Source of the DNA: Fimbriimonadaceae bacterium
GTDB taxonomy: Bacteria > Armatimonadota > Fimbriimonadia > Fimbriimonadales > Fimbriimonadaceae
Direction: 5' to 3'
DNA: 47,746 nt
Assembly: GCA_025934835.1 (NCBI GenBank)
Contig: JAICWL010000016.1
Span: 1 to 47,746, forward strand
Shown one piece after another: positions 32,198 to 40,503 of this stretch; positions within the stretch are counted from its first letter, which is position 1; every line of letters starts with the position of its first letter. The position numbers and the translations under genes were made by a program. The notes under the pieces are model-generated. The model worked only from the letters and a program-made list of their open reading frames with translations. It did not search any database and was not told where the DNA came from.

Positions 32198-33487
32198 CTA
32201 CTTGAAGAACGCGAATGTTTGCAGCTTGTCGCGAACGGAGGCCAAGAACCTTCCGGCCAGAAGGCCGTCCACGATGCGGTGGTCGTAGGTGAGCACCAAA
32301 TGCATGACCGACCGGATAGCGATCATATCCTCGACGATCACCGGCATCTTCTGGATCGCGTACGTGCCCAAGATTGCCGCCTGGGGGGCGTTGATCATCG
32401 GGGTCCCGAAGAGCGCGCCATAAGTGCCTGGGTTCGTCAGTGTGAACGTGCCGCCCTGTACGTCGCTCGGCTTAAGCGAGTTCGTCCTGGCAGCTCTCGC
32501 GATCGCTTCGAGGTCCTTGGCGATATCGATCAGCGACTTCTTCTGGCAGTCTCGGATGACCGGCACGATCAACCCTTCGTCCCCCTTCGCGCCGAGCGCC
32601 ACGGCCACGCCGATGTGCACGACGTTGTTCATCGTGATCTGTGCTTCGCCTGAAAGGCTGGCGTTCACGAGCGGAACCTCCATGAGGCTCTCGGTAACGG
32701 CCTTGATGAAGAACGGAGTGTAGGTCAGTTTCACCCCGTACGTCTCTTGGAACGTCTCCTTGTTCCTTTCCCGGAAGTGCACCATGTTCGTCACGTCGCA
32801 CTGCGTCACCGTCGAGACGGTGGGCACCTGCGAGCTGCGGACCATGGCGTCGGCGATCATCTTGCGCATCCCCGCGAGCGGTACGATCTGTTGATCCGGC
32901 CCCGCGACGGTGGGTTTCGGAGAGATCGGCTGAGGTGCTGCCACCTTTGGCGCCGCTGCGGGCGCCGTCTTCCCCCGAGTGGACAAATACGCCTCGACGT
33001 CCTTCTTGGTCACCCGACCGCCTTCCCCCGTGCCTGAGATCGTCTCCAGCTCGGCATCGGAGAGCGAGTTCTTTTCGGCGATCGCGCGCACTACGGGCGT
33101 GAACCACTTCCGGTCGCCCTCCTGTGCGCCCGCAGGCGCGGCAACAGTCGGCGCCGGCGCCTCGGTCGCGGATGTCGGACTCGCTGCCGCCGCCGGAGGT
33201 GCGGCTTGCGGAGCAGGGGCAGGCTCTTTCCCACCGGATTTTTTGGCCGCGGCGTTCTCCTCGATCTCGCCCATTGCCGCCCAAACTTCCACCGGCGACC
33301 CCTCCGGAATCAGTATCTTCAAAATGCCGCTGGCTGGGGCTTGCAGCTCGGTGTTGACCTTGTCCGTCATGATCTCCACTACCGGTTCGTCCTCTTTGAC
33401 GAACTCACCCTCTTGTTTCAGCCAACGACTGACGGTGCCTTCGTGGACGGACTCCCCTAGCTCCGGCATGATGATCTGGACGGCCAT
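32198..33487 (-). CDS. 2-oxo acid dehydrogenase dihydrolipoyl acyltransferase (E2)
   Basis: The E2 component of a 2-oxoacid dehydrogenase complex carries acyl groups on lipoamide. The 429-residue protein has one N-terminal lipoyl domain (lipoyl-Lys43 in MTDKVNTEL), an Ala/Pro-rich linker, a subunit-binding domain (about 127-172, ending VTKKDVEAYL) and a catalytic domain with the signature YDHRIVDG near residue 398. Which complex (pyruvate, oxoglutarate or branched-chain) is undecided, because E1 and E3 are not in the window. It starts 48 bp from divergent trmFO and ends eight bases past the GNAT gene on the opposite strand. Confidence 0.93.
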   Translation of the reverse strand: MAVQIIMPELGESVHEGTVSRWLKQEGEFVKEDEPVVEIMTDKVNTELQAPASGILKILIPEGSPVEVWAAMGEIEENAAAKKSGGKEPAPAPQAAPPAAAASPTSATEAPAPTVAAPAGAQEGDRKWFTPVVRAIAEKNSLSDAELETISGTGEGGRVTKKDVEAYLSTRGKTAPAAAPKVAAPQPISPKPTVAGPDQQIVPLAGMRKMIADAMVRSSQVPTVSTVTQCDVTNMVHFRERNKETFQETYGVKLTYTPFFIKAVTESLMEVPLVNASLSGEAQITMNNVVHIGVAVALGAKGDEGLIVPVIRDCQKKSLIDIAKDLEAIARAARTNSLKPSDVQGGTFTLTNPGTYGALFGTPMINAPQAAILGTYAIQKMPVIVEDMIAIRSVMHLVLTYDHRIVDGLLAGRFLASVRDKLQTFAFFK

Positions 33488-33535
33488 GGCCTATTCTACC
33501 GGCGAGATCGACGGAGCGACCGGTACATTCAGGGT

Positions 33536-34924
33536 GTGGTAACGGTCGTAGGAGCGGGCTTCGCAGGTGTAGAAACCGCCTGGCACGTAGCCAACGCCGG
33601 ACACCCCGTTCGGCTATACGAGATGCGTCCGGCGAAGATGACCCCGGCGCACACCACCGGCCACTTCGCCGAACTGGTCTGCTCGAATTCCCTCAAATCG
33701 AAGCTGCCCACGACTCCGGCCGGCCTTCTGAAGCAGGAAATGGCTGCATTAGGTTCCCTCGTTCTCGCGGTGGCTGCCCAGCACGAAGTCCCCGCCGGGG
33801 AAGCTCTGGGCGTCGACCGCGACAAATTCGGCGCCTCAATCACCGAAAGGATACGCGCGCATCCGAACATCGAGGTCCTCTCAGACGAGTTCACCCCCGA
33901 AATGGCCGAGAGGCTTCTGGAGTTGGGCGCACAGATCGTGCTGGCAACAGGACCCCTGACCACTGAGCCCCTCGCAGCATGGCTCGATGCCCGTACCGGA
34001 AGGGATCGGCTGTACTTCTACGACGCGGTGAGTCCGACTGTCGAGGCGTCGAGCATCGATACCGATATCGCTTTCGCACAGAGCCGGTATGACAAAGGCG
34101 GCGACGACTACTTGAATTGCCCGTTCGACCGCGAATCTTATGAGCGCTTCGTCGACGAGCTGGTCCGAGCCGAACGTGCGCCTGCTCACGCCTTCGAGGC
34201 AGGCGGCAGGCGAGACGGCGAGCCGACCTTCGACCCGGAGGCGGCCTTCCTGGAAAAAGTCCGATACTTTTCAGGTTGCATGCCAATCGAAGCGATTGCA
34301 GAGCGCGGGGCAAGGTCGCTTGCATTCGGCAACTTCAAGCCCATCGGCCTGACCGACCCACGCACGGGCTGGCGTCCCTACGCCGCGCTTCAGCTTCGTC
34401 CAGAGAATTCCGAGCGCACGCTCTATTCGCTGGTCGCGTGCCAAACGAGGCTCAAATGGGGGGAGCAGAAGCGTGTCTTTCGAATGGTGCCGGGCCTCGA
34501 GCGAGCAGAATTCGTGCGCTATGGAGTGATCCACCGGAACACCTATCTCGAAGCTCCGAGGTGCCTCGATGCCGAACTTCGGGTGCGGTCCGTTCCTGGG
34601 TTGGTCGTCACCGGACAGCTCACCGGCGTGGAAGGATACGTCGAATCCGCGGCGATGGGAATCTACGCAGGGCGCCAGCTCGTAACGCGCTTGGCTGGGC
34701 TCGAGCCCTCAGAGCCACCCCGCGAAACTGCTATCGGTTCGCTCATCGCGCACCTGCAAGACCAGACGCCACGAGACTTCGCACCGATGAACGTCAATTG
34801 GGGTCTACTGCCGGACCCGCCTGGCTCCGTTCGCGACAAGGCAGAAAAGCGCCGGCGCAAGTTAGAAGCCGCCCACAACGCGTTCGAGACCTGGCTTCAC
34901 GCCGCGCCGTCGACGTCCTCATAG
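33536..34924 (+). CDS. trmFO: tRNA (uracil-54-C5)-methyltransferase TrmFO, folate-dependent
   Basis: TrmFO makes ribothymidine at U54 of tRNA with methylene-THF and FAD. The 462-residue protein has the FAD-binding GAGFAGVETAWHVA at the N-terminus, LYEMRPAKMTPAHTTG.FAELVCSNSLKS with its conserved Cys, and FSGCMPIEAIAERG with the second conserved Cys. PVG-like and TGQLTGVEGYVESAAMG motifs lie near residue 360. It starts at GTG, 48 bp from the E2 gene. Using TrmFO rather than SAM-dependent TrmA is common in several phyla. Its 3' end overlaps a minus-strand small gene by 28 bases. Confidence 0.96.
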   Translation: MVTVVGAGFAGVETAWHVANAGHPVRLYEMRPAKMTPAHTTGHFAELVCSNSLKSKLPTTPAGLLKQEMAALGSLVLAVAAQHEVPAGEALGVDRDKFGASITERIRAHPNIEVLSDEFTPEMAERLLELGAQIVLATGPLTTEPLAAWLDARTGRDRLYFYDAVSPTVEASSIDTDIAFAQSRYDKGGDDYLNCPFDRESYERFVDELVRAERAPAHAFEAGGRRDGEPTFDPEAAFLEKVRYFSGCMPIEAIAERGARSLAFGNFKPIGLTDPRTGWRPYAALQLRPENSERTLYSLVACQTRLKWGEQKRVFRMVPGLERAEFVRYGVIHRNTYLEAPRCLDAELRVRSVPGLVVTGQLTGVEGYVESAAMGIYAGRQLVTRLAGLEPSEPPRETAIGSLIAHLQDQTPRDFAPMNVNWGLLPDPPGSVRDKAEKRRRKLEAAHNAFETWLHAAPSTSS

Positions 34925-35103
34925 CTCAGCCCCCGAGCAGGTTCGGCCGATGTCGTATCCCAATTGTCGCAGTCGAGCCGTCTGCAGTGGATCATGCGCT
35001 GGCACTCGCCGTCCGCGTTCTCGACGTCTGCAATCCTCGCAAAAGGGCAATCAAGGCAAAGCTCTGGTTCGAGCAATCGAACAATCTTCAGTTTGCGTGC
35101 CAT
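34897..35103 (-). CDS. Cysteine-rich miniprotein, possible metal-binding
   Basis: This 68-residue protein of unknown family has five Cys in the order C16-X2-C19-X14-C34-X5-C40-X4-C45, plus His39. That would allow a zinc or iron-sulfur site. The first 15 residues are basic and hydrophobic (MARKLKIVRLLEPEL). The codon usage, the clean start 35103 and the ordered Cys spacing argue it is real, but it is short. It lies convergent to trmFO, overlapping it by 28 bases, and is divergent from the SpoU gene at 35242 with 138 bp between. No known domain was recognised. Confidence 0.55.
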   Translation of the reverse strand: MARKLKIVRLLEPELCLDCPFARIADVENADGECQRMIHCRRLDCDNWDTTSAEPARGLSYEDVDGAA

Positions 35104-35241
35104 CCGTGCATCCCACCCAGCGACCCTCGGGCATCCTTGACCGGGTAAACCAATCATCGGAGCGAACGTTTGCAGCGGTCTCTGCACGATTGCCAGTATT
35201 CTCCTGGGCCGAGGAAGGGCTGGTGTTTTCGCGGAGGAACG

Positions 35242-35922
35242 GTGGAACGAATTACGCCTAAGCGTGCTAAGGGCTCGGGTGAGCTCATTTCTTGGAACGA
35301 GCGCCAACGGCGCATGCGTGCCGCGCTCGAGAACGCCTGGCGCGAGGCGGAGAACGCCCCCGAGGATCCCGGACTCAGAGAAGCCTACGCCGAATTACCC
35401 AGAGCGCCGATCCGACTCATCGCGTGTCCTCTGAAGAAGGATGTGAATCAGGGCGGCCTTCTAAGGCTGGCGGAAGCTTTCCGCATCGAACGAATCGACT
35501 TTACGCCGGAAGAGGATGGAGCAGTCGATTTCGCCGGCAACCGTGGCACGCTGTCTCGGCAGCCATTTCGCTGGCTTCGGGCCGAGGAGGCGGTCGAAAG
35601 CGCTCGGCGCGATGAATATCGCTGCTACGCCTTGACGCTAAGCGTAAGTTCGCAACCGATCCGGCAGGTTCGATGGAGCTTCCCATGCGCGCTCGTGCTC
35701 GGCCAGGAGCGCCTGGGAATTCCGAAGGACATCGAGCAAATGTGCGACGAAAGCGTTGCGATTCCCCTGTATGGTCTCGTGACCTCGCTGAACGTCACCA
35801 CCGCCGCAGCCATCGCGCTGCATGAAGCCCACGCGGCGTACGTAGCTCAAAACCCGGAATTCGTCCCGGCGAGGAACGCCAGCCGTGAGCTCCTTGGCCT
35901 CCCGCCAATCGATTACATGTAG
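35242..35922 (+). CDS. TrmH/SpoU-family RNA methyltransferase
   Basis: This SPOUT-class 2'-O-ribose methyltransferase (226 residues) has the three SpoU motifs: NQGGLLRLAEAF, CALVLGQERLGIP and IPLYGLVTSLNVTTAAAIAL. The SAM-binding knot is formed by the last two. The target (rRNA or tRNA position) is unknown. The GTG start at 35242 has GGAGG four bases upstream; a longer frame starting at 35170 adds residues with no homology. The basic N-terminal helix ITPKRAKGS may help bind RNA. Its stop abuts the convergent dtd stop as TAGCTA. Confidence 0.9.
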   Translation: MERITPKRAKGSGELISWNERQRRMRAALENAWREAENAPEDPGLREAYAELPRAPIRLIACPLKKDVNQGGLLRLAEAFRIERIDFTPEEDGAVDFAGNRGTLSRQPFRWLRAEEAVESARRDEYRCYALTLSVSSQPIRQVRWSFPCALVLGQERLGIPKDIEQMCDESVAIPLYGLVTSLNVTTAAAIALHEAHAAYVAQNPEFVPARNASRELLGLPPIDYM

Positions 35923-36378
35923 CTAAGAGCCGGGCGGAACGTCCACGATCAGAGTTACCGGGCCGTCGCCCACAAGGCGCACCTCCATATGGGCGCCGAA
36001 CCGACCGGCGCCAACCGCTACGCCGAGGTCTTCCAGCTCATGGATAAGCAGCTCGTAGAGCTCCTTCGCCTGGTCGTATGCCGCAGATTCGGTGAAGCTC
36101 GGGCGCCGATTCTTGCTCGCATCACCGTAGAGCGTGAAATTCGACACGACGAGCATCGCAGGAGGAGACTCGAGCTGCCGTATGCTCAGGTTCATCTTCC
36201 CTTCCGCGTCATTGAAAATACGCAGGTTCACGAGCTTGTCGGCGAACTTTCGGACCTGCTCCGGGCCATCGTCTCGGTGTGCGGCGACGAGCACAGCCAG
36301 CCCGCGCGCGCACGACCCCACGGCGCGCCCGTCGACGCGCACCTCCGCTTCCGAAATGCGTTGGACCACTCCCCTCAC
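35923..36378 (-). CDS. dtd: D-aminoacyl-tRNA deacylase Dtd
   Basis: Dtd removes D-amino acids mischarged on tRNA. The 151-residue protein has MRGVVQRISEAEV at the N-terminus, KMNLSIRQ and the catalytic SNFTLYGDASKNRRPSF near residues 79-95, where the family usually has SQFTL. The cross-subunit Gly-Pro motif is VGDGPVTL near residue 137. Length is standard, and the active form is a homodimer. It follows the ABC-2 permease by 25 bases, so it may share its transcript, although the functions differ. Confidence 0.95.
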   Translation of the reverse strand: MRGVVQRISEAEVRVDGRAVGSCARGLAVLVAAHRDDGPEQVRKFADKLVNLRIFNDAEGKMNLSIRQLESPPAMLVVSNFTLYGDASKNRRPSFTESAAYDQAKELYELLIHELEDLGVAVGAGRFGAHMEVRLVGDGPVTLIVDVPPGS

Positions 36379-36403
36379 GGGCTCAAAGATACCGGCTCGG
36401 CGT

Positions 36404-37147
36404 CTACATCCCCACGCCGGTGTAGTGCTTCAGACCGAACTTCCACAGGACTTTCGAGGCCCCATAAGCGAGTCCGACCCAAATGAGCTGCGCTCCCACA
36501 GTCGATAGAATCTGAGGGCCCGTGACCCGGCCGATTAAAATCTCGGTGGGCGCGCCGGTCGTGTAGTAGAACGGCAGGAGCTTTGCGAGTGACTGCGCCC
36601 AGGCCGGCAGCACCGCGATCGGGAACAGCCGACCCGAGAGAAACAGAGTGGGCACGTAATACAGCTCGAAGATCGACGTGACTTCCTGGAAGAACAGCGC
36701 GAGCATCGCCATCATCATCACCGTCGTGAAGCTGACCAGATGCCCCAGAATCAGCGATACCCAAAACTCCCATCCCAAATAGAGCGTCGTGTGGGTGATA
36801 TACGAGCTGTAGATCGCCAGGAGGCCAACGAACATCGGAGCGAACAGAATCATTCGCAGCACGCGCCAGGAGAGATTTCGGAAGAAGCAGATCTGGTAGT
36901 AGCTGATCGGCCGCACGAGTTGGGTCGAGAATTGTCCCTCCTTGATCTCCATCGCCAGGTCCCACATGATATGGCTGCTGATGAAGTTGCCCAGAAAAAG
37001 CAGGCACAGGTAGTAGAGCACGAAGTCGCCGCTCGTATAGCCGGCGATCGGACCGCTGTGATCCGCCTTCGCCCACATGAGCGGCATCGTAAGGGCCGGC
37101 ACCAAGTCCGTCGTGATCCAAATCAGCGCGCTGGCGCGGTAGGCCAC
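36404..37147 (-). CDS. ABC-2-type transport permease (DUF990-like)
   Basis: This inner-membrane permease of the ABC-2 export type has six hydrophobic segments, with LYYLCLLFLGNFISSH, MILFAPMFVGLLAI and ELYYVPTLFLSGRLFPI among them. The annotated GTG 37147 gives 247 residues. However, the reading frame is open to a TAG at 37225-37223 and the upstream codons read LTWRKWAALFNIYFQDG, which looks like the expected family N-terminus. No ATG, GTG or TTG starts it. A GGAGGGG sits at 37211-37205, nine bases before ACG at 37195. The ATPase partner is not adjacent. The upstream GT4 gene suggests polysaccharide or lipid-linked export. Confidence 0.8.
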   Translation of the reverse strand: MAYRASALIWITTDLVPALTMPLMWAKADHSGPIAGYTSGDFVLYYLCLLFLGNFISSHIMWDLAMEIKEGQFSTQLVRPISYYQICFFRNLSWRVLRMILFAPMFVGLLAIYSSYITHTTLYLGWEFWVSLILGHLVSFTTVMMMAMLALFFQEVTSIFELYYVPTLFLSGRLFPIAVLPAWAQSLAKLLPFYYTTGAPTEILIGRVTGPQILSTVGAQLIWVGLAYGASKVLWKFGLKHYTGVGM

Positions 37148-37302
37148 GCCGTCCTGGAAGTAAATGTTGAAGAGCGCGGCCCACTTGCGCCACGTGAGGG
37201 CCGCCCCTCCGCGGGAAGCTGCTATCGCGCTCGTGAGATTGCCTCCGGATTCATCGTTCGAACCGCCTCCGGCGGCCGAACGAGGTTACTCAAATCGCCG
37301 CG

Positions 37303-38421
37303 CTAAGCGGTGATGCCTGCGGGCACCGAGGCCAGGTCTCCGGTTCTCGGCCCGATAAGCTGCCGATAAATCTTCTCGGTGTCTCGCTCCATCGTTTCAG
37401 GCGAAAACATGGTCCGCTGGCGCTCGAGGGCTCGCCGGCCCAACTCGGCCATCCGCTCAGGCGCGGCGAGTAGGCCGGCGGTCGCGTCCGCCAAGGCTTC
37501 TGCCGAGCGGGCCCCGACCATGATTCCGCAACTGGAGTCGAGCACCTCGGGAATCCCTCCGACGTCCGTCGCGACAATCGGCAACCCGAGTGCCATCGCC
37601 TCCACCAGGGCGATCCCCATCGCCTCTTTCAGCGACGGGAACAAGAAGAGGTCCATGGCAGCCAGGTACCGTCCGACCCGTTCCTTGTAGCCGGCGAAAA
37701 TGACCTTGTCGGCAATCCCAAGCTGCCTCGCAAGTGCGCGGCAAGACTCGAGGGCGTCACCTTCTCCCACCACGAGATAGCGCAGACCGGCATGAGTGCC
37801 GGCGAGCTTCGCGAACGCCTGAAGCGCATACTCCACGCCTTTCATAGGCGTGATCCTGGACACCGTCCCCAGCACGAAATGCGAGTTGCTCAATCCCAGC
37901 TCCCGTCGCACGTCGCACCGGTCTCCTCCGGTAAATCCGTAATCCAGCCCGTTGTACACGACCGATACGCGACTCGGCGAAACCCCTTGCCGAAGGAGAT
38001 GCTCCTTGGCTCTCTTTGAGACTGCGATGAGGTGGTTCGCCGCCGAAAATGACAGCTTGCCGCTCATGCCGTGCACTGTGGCTACCGAAGGAATCCGCGC
38101 CAGACGCGCGGCGATAGCTCCATTGACGCTCGAAGTCGATAGGTGTGTGTGTACGATGTCGAAGCACCCTTCGAGCATGAAGCTGCGCATTTGGACGACC
38201 GCCTGGAGATCGATCTTCGTCCGTACGCGGATTTCTCGAACCCCGAAGCCCGCCTCGCGCACTTGCGAGCCGAAAGGCTTGCCCTTGAACGTCAGAAACT
38301 CAACGCGGTGTCCCTGTCGCTGCTGGGCGCTCGCCAAGGTCATCAAGCTCTGCACGGCGCCATAGACGGCTTGAGTCGCGCTACAGACTTGGAGTATAGA
38401 AAGCTTGCGGCTATCAGGCAT
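37303..38421 (-). CDS. GT4-family glycosyltransferase
   Basis: This 372-residue GT-B fold glycosyltransferase of family 4 has the N-terminal DIVHTHLSTSSVNG acceptor-domain segment and the C-terminal donor-domain motif EAMGIALVEAMALGLPIVATDVGG, including the EX7E pattern. LGTVSRITPMKGVEYAL precedes it. It should act on an envelope or capsular glycan, with a nucleotide-sugar donor of unknown type. It overlaps the deacetylase stop by eight bases and precedes the ABC-2 permease, so a small polysaccharide synthesis and export cluster is likely. No polymerase is seen. Confidence 0.92.
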   Translation of the reverse strand: MPDSRKLSILQVCSATQAVYGAVQSLMTLASAQQRQGHRVEFLTFKGKPFGSQVREAGFGVREIRVRTKIDLQAVVQMRSFMLEGCFDIVHTHLSTSSVNGAIAARLARIPSVATVHGMSGKLSFSAANHLIAVSKRAKEHLLRQGVSPSRVSVVYNGLDYGFTGGDRCDVRRELGLSNSHFVLGTVSRITPMKGVEYALQAFAKLAGTHAGLRYLVVGEGDALESCRALARQLGIADKVIFAGYKERVGRYLAAMDLFLFPSLKEAMGIALVEAMALGLPIVATDVGGIPEVLDSSCGIMVGARSAEALADATAGLLAAPERMAELGRRALERQRTMFSPETMERDTEKIYRQLIGPRTGDLASVPAGITA

Positions 38422-39133
38422 TGCGAACGCTCCTGACGAGCTTCATGAGCAAAACCGGGCCGACCGTGTCGCTGCGCACATTGACCCTGCGCAAAGCGAA
38501 TCGATCGGTGAGCGGGGTGTTCGCACCCTTCTCCGTCGAACAAGCCATACGGTAACCCGCACGCTGGACCATTCTCATGATTTCCGTCGATTTGCGACCG
38601 TACGGATAGCAGAAGGATCTGATCGGACTGCCTAGCGCTTCTTCCAGCGAGCACTTCGAGTCCGCAATTTGACGCCACGCCTCCTCCGGGTCGATGGCCG
38701 TGAGGTCGACGTGATCAAGAGTATGGGACCCAAACTCCACACCCAAGCCGGCAGCCTCGCGGATTTGATCTAAATTCATCAAGGATTCGCGCACGTCCCC
38801 CGCCGATTGATCCCAGACATTCGAGCCGCCAATCTGATTTGCAACCAGGAAAACAGTCGCTCGCATCCCCGCTCGAACCAGGGGCGGCAGGGCGTTTCTA
38901 AAGAAGTCCTCGTAGCCGTCGTCGAACGTGAGCACGATAGGCTTGCGCGGGATCTCCATGGATGGCTGAAACAGCTCGGACAGCGGCGTAGTCTCGAATC
39001 CGAGCCGACGCAGCACGCGCAAATGCCGCTCGAATTGCCGAGGCGACACGTATTGACCGGCGACAATCGAGTCGCGCTTCTTGGGCGCGATTCGATGGAA
39101 CATCAGAATCGGAACGCGGAGCGATTGAGCCAT
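38414..39133 (-). CDS. Polysaccharide deacetylase, NodB-like
   Basis: This carbohydrate esterase family 4 protein (239 residues from ATG 39133) removes N-acetyl groups from chitin-, peptidoglycan- or PNAG-like polymers. It has LTFDDGYEDFF (metal-binding TFDDG) and the second motif FGSHTLDHVDL with the two metal His. A third region FCYPYGRKSTEIM is also present. No signal peptide is evident, so it might act in the cytoplasm or be anchored through an unseen leader; a TTG at 39148 is an alternative start. It overlaps the GT4 gene by eight bases. Confidence 0.92.
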   Translation of the reverse strand: MAQSLRVPILMFHRIAPKKRDSIVAGQYVSPRQFERHLRVLRRLGFETTPLSELFQPSMEIPRKPIVLTFDDGYEDFFRNALPPLVRAGMRATVFLVANQIGGSNVWDQSAGDVRESLMNLDQIREAAGLGVEFGSHTLDHVDLTAIDPEEAWRQIADSKCSLEEALGSPIRSFCYPYGRKSTEIMRMVQRAGYRMACSTEKGANTPLTDRFALRRVNVRSDTVGPVLLMKLVRSVRNA

Positions 39134-39228
39134 GGGGTGGGGCGTCAATTCACATACGTCGCATACGGCTGATTATTGTCGCTCGCCTGAGGCCGGATTA
39201 CGCCATTTTGTGGTGACTGGAGCAAATG

Positions 39229-39247
39229 CCGGACCAATCGGGTCCGG
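39229..39247 (-). terminator. Hairpin closing the trmD-rplS-lepB operon
   Basis: CCGGACC (39229-39235) and GGTCCGG (39241-39247) form a perfect 7-bp stem around a 5-nt loop. On the minus strand it starts one base after the stop of the small membrane protein. Only CATTTG follows, so the U-tract is weak; it may also stabilise the mRNA end. Confidence 0.6.
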
Positions 39248-39248
39248 T

Positions 39249-39440
39249 CTACTCCGTCCTCGGACGGCCCTCGCCCTCCTGAAGGCACTTGAGCCTGGCC
39301 CTCAGCTCCCTACCCTTGTGCTCGTTGATTCGAGCGAGCAGGGCGCCTCCCACGATCATGGCGACCAAGAGCAGCCCGGAAACCAGGATGAACATGGCGC
39401 CTTCGCTGTTGTGAAGCAGTACGAAGCCTCTATTTCCCAT
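39249..39440 (-). CDS. Small membrane protein, hypothetical
   Basis: This 63-residue protein has one membrane helix (FILVSGLLLVAMIVGGALLA, about residues 17-36) and a basic, charged tail ending RLKCLQEGEGRPRTE. No domain was recognised. It lies 34 bases after lepB on the same strand, and a hairpin follows directly, which supports it as the last gene of the trmD-rplS-lepB unit. An internal ATG (residue 16) with AAGG just upstream could be the true start, giving 48 residues. Confidence 0.5.
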   Translation of the reverse strand: MGNRGFVLLHNSEGAMFILVSGLLLVAMIVGGALLARINEHKGRELRARLKCLQEGEGRPRTE

Positions 39441-39474
39441 GTCGGACCGGATACAAGGATACCCCGGCGGCCCC

Positions 39475-40500
39475 TCAGCGGGTTCGGCCGATGCGGTTCA
39501 GCGGCAGCCAAATGAATTCGGAGCGCCCGATCACGTCGTCTTGATCGATGAGACCCCAGCACCTACCGTCGAACGAATTGTTACGGTTGTCGCCCATCAT
39601 GAGGTAGTGATGCGGTGGGATCGCCGCAGGAGGAGCGTTGAGCAAATAACTCATTCGTTCGTTCTCCTCGCTGGTGAGCTCGTCTCGCCTCTTGAACGCG
39701 CCTACGAACGGAGAGCTGGGGTCGTCTGTCGGACTTACTCCGATTGCATATTCCCTGGCGATACCCGAGCCGTCGTAGTTCGGCTGGCCCTGCACCGTAA
39801 TCACCGGCACGTATTTGTCGTGCCACGGAGCGTAGGGCCCCATGTAGTGGACGATCTTGAAGTCGGGCATTCCACCCTGCACGTCGCTCGGCGGAATCTC
39901 CTCGAAAGTCTGCCCGTTATCGGGCGTGTGCGAGAAGTGCTTGTAGCTGGCGTCCGCTGCGTCCGGAACGCCGTTTCGGTAAAGAATGCCGTTCTTGATC
40001 TGGACGACATCGTTCGGCAGCCCCCTGCACCGCTTGATGAAATCCACTTTGACCTGCCCGTCCGGGCCGATCTGATCCTTGGAGGCCGCATACACCGGCG
40101 GCCGGAACACCACGATATCGCCGAGCTTGGGAGTGCTGTAGCGGTAAATCGCCTTGTTCGCAACGATGAAATCGTTCACGTACAGCGTTGGGAACATCGA
40201 CCCGGACGGAATGAGGAATGCCTGCACCAGGAACGGCCTGATGAGCATGAACACGAACACGCCCGCATACACAAAGGCATCGAGCATCTCGTTCAAGAAC
40301 CGAAATACCGGGAAAATCCCCGTTCGCTTGTGAGGCGGCGTCTTCAGAAGAACCGGATAGATCGCCAGCCTGACGACCGTAAGCACGGCCACGAAAGCCA
40401 CGACCTGGCTGAGCGGCGTGCGCGCGAGGTTGTCGATAACGTCGCGAAAGCCGCCGGGCTCCGCTTGAGCGATAGGCAGCAGGTCGTTGATCAGCGGCAC
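39475..40500 (-). CDS. lepB: Signal peptidase I LepB
   Basis: LepB removes Sec signal peptides at the outer face of the inner membrane. The 341-residue protein has the catalytic Ser in IPSGSMFPTL (about residue 138), the general-base Lys in VDFIKRCRGLPND and the conserved MMGDNRNNSFDGRCWG near the C-terminus. Two N-terminal hydrophobic segments (about 27-46 and 80-96) anchor it, and the inserts make it longer than the ~300-residue average. It follows rplS by three bases. It would process the many exported proteins predicted in this window. Confidence 0.95.
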   Translation of the reverse strand: MPLINDLLPIAQAEPGGFRDVIDNLARTPLSQVVAFVAVLTVVRLAIYPVLLKTPPHKRTGIFPVFRFLNEMLDAFVYAGVFVFMLIRPFLVQAFLIPSGSMFPTLYVNDFIVANKAIYRYSTPKLGDIVVFRPPVYAASKDQIGPDGQVKVDFIKRCRGLPNDVVQIKNGILYRNGVPDAADASYKHFSHTPDNGQTFEEIPPSDVQGGMPDFKIVHYMGPYAPWHDKYVPVITVQGQPNYDGSGIAREYAIGVSPTDDPSSPFVGAFKRRDELTSEENERMSYLLNAPPAAIPPHHYLMMGDNRNNSFDGRCWGLIDQDDVIGRSEFIWLPLNRIGRTR

Positions 40501-40503
40501 GGC

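Noticed and set aside
34276-35148. Plus-strand reading frame of 290 codons running past trmFO
   Set aside because: It overlaps trmFO in another frame and its product has no recognisable pattern; the minus-strand Cys-rich gene explains the remaining part better.
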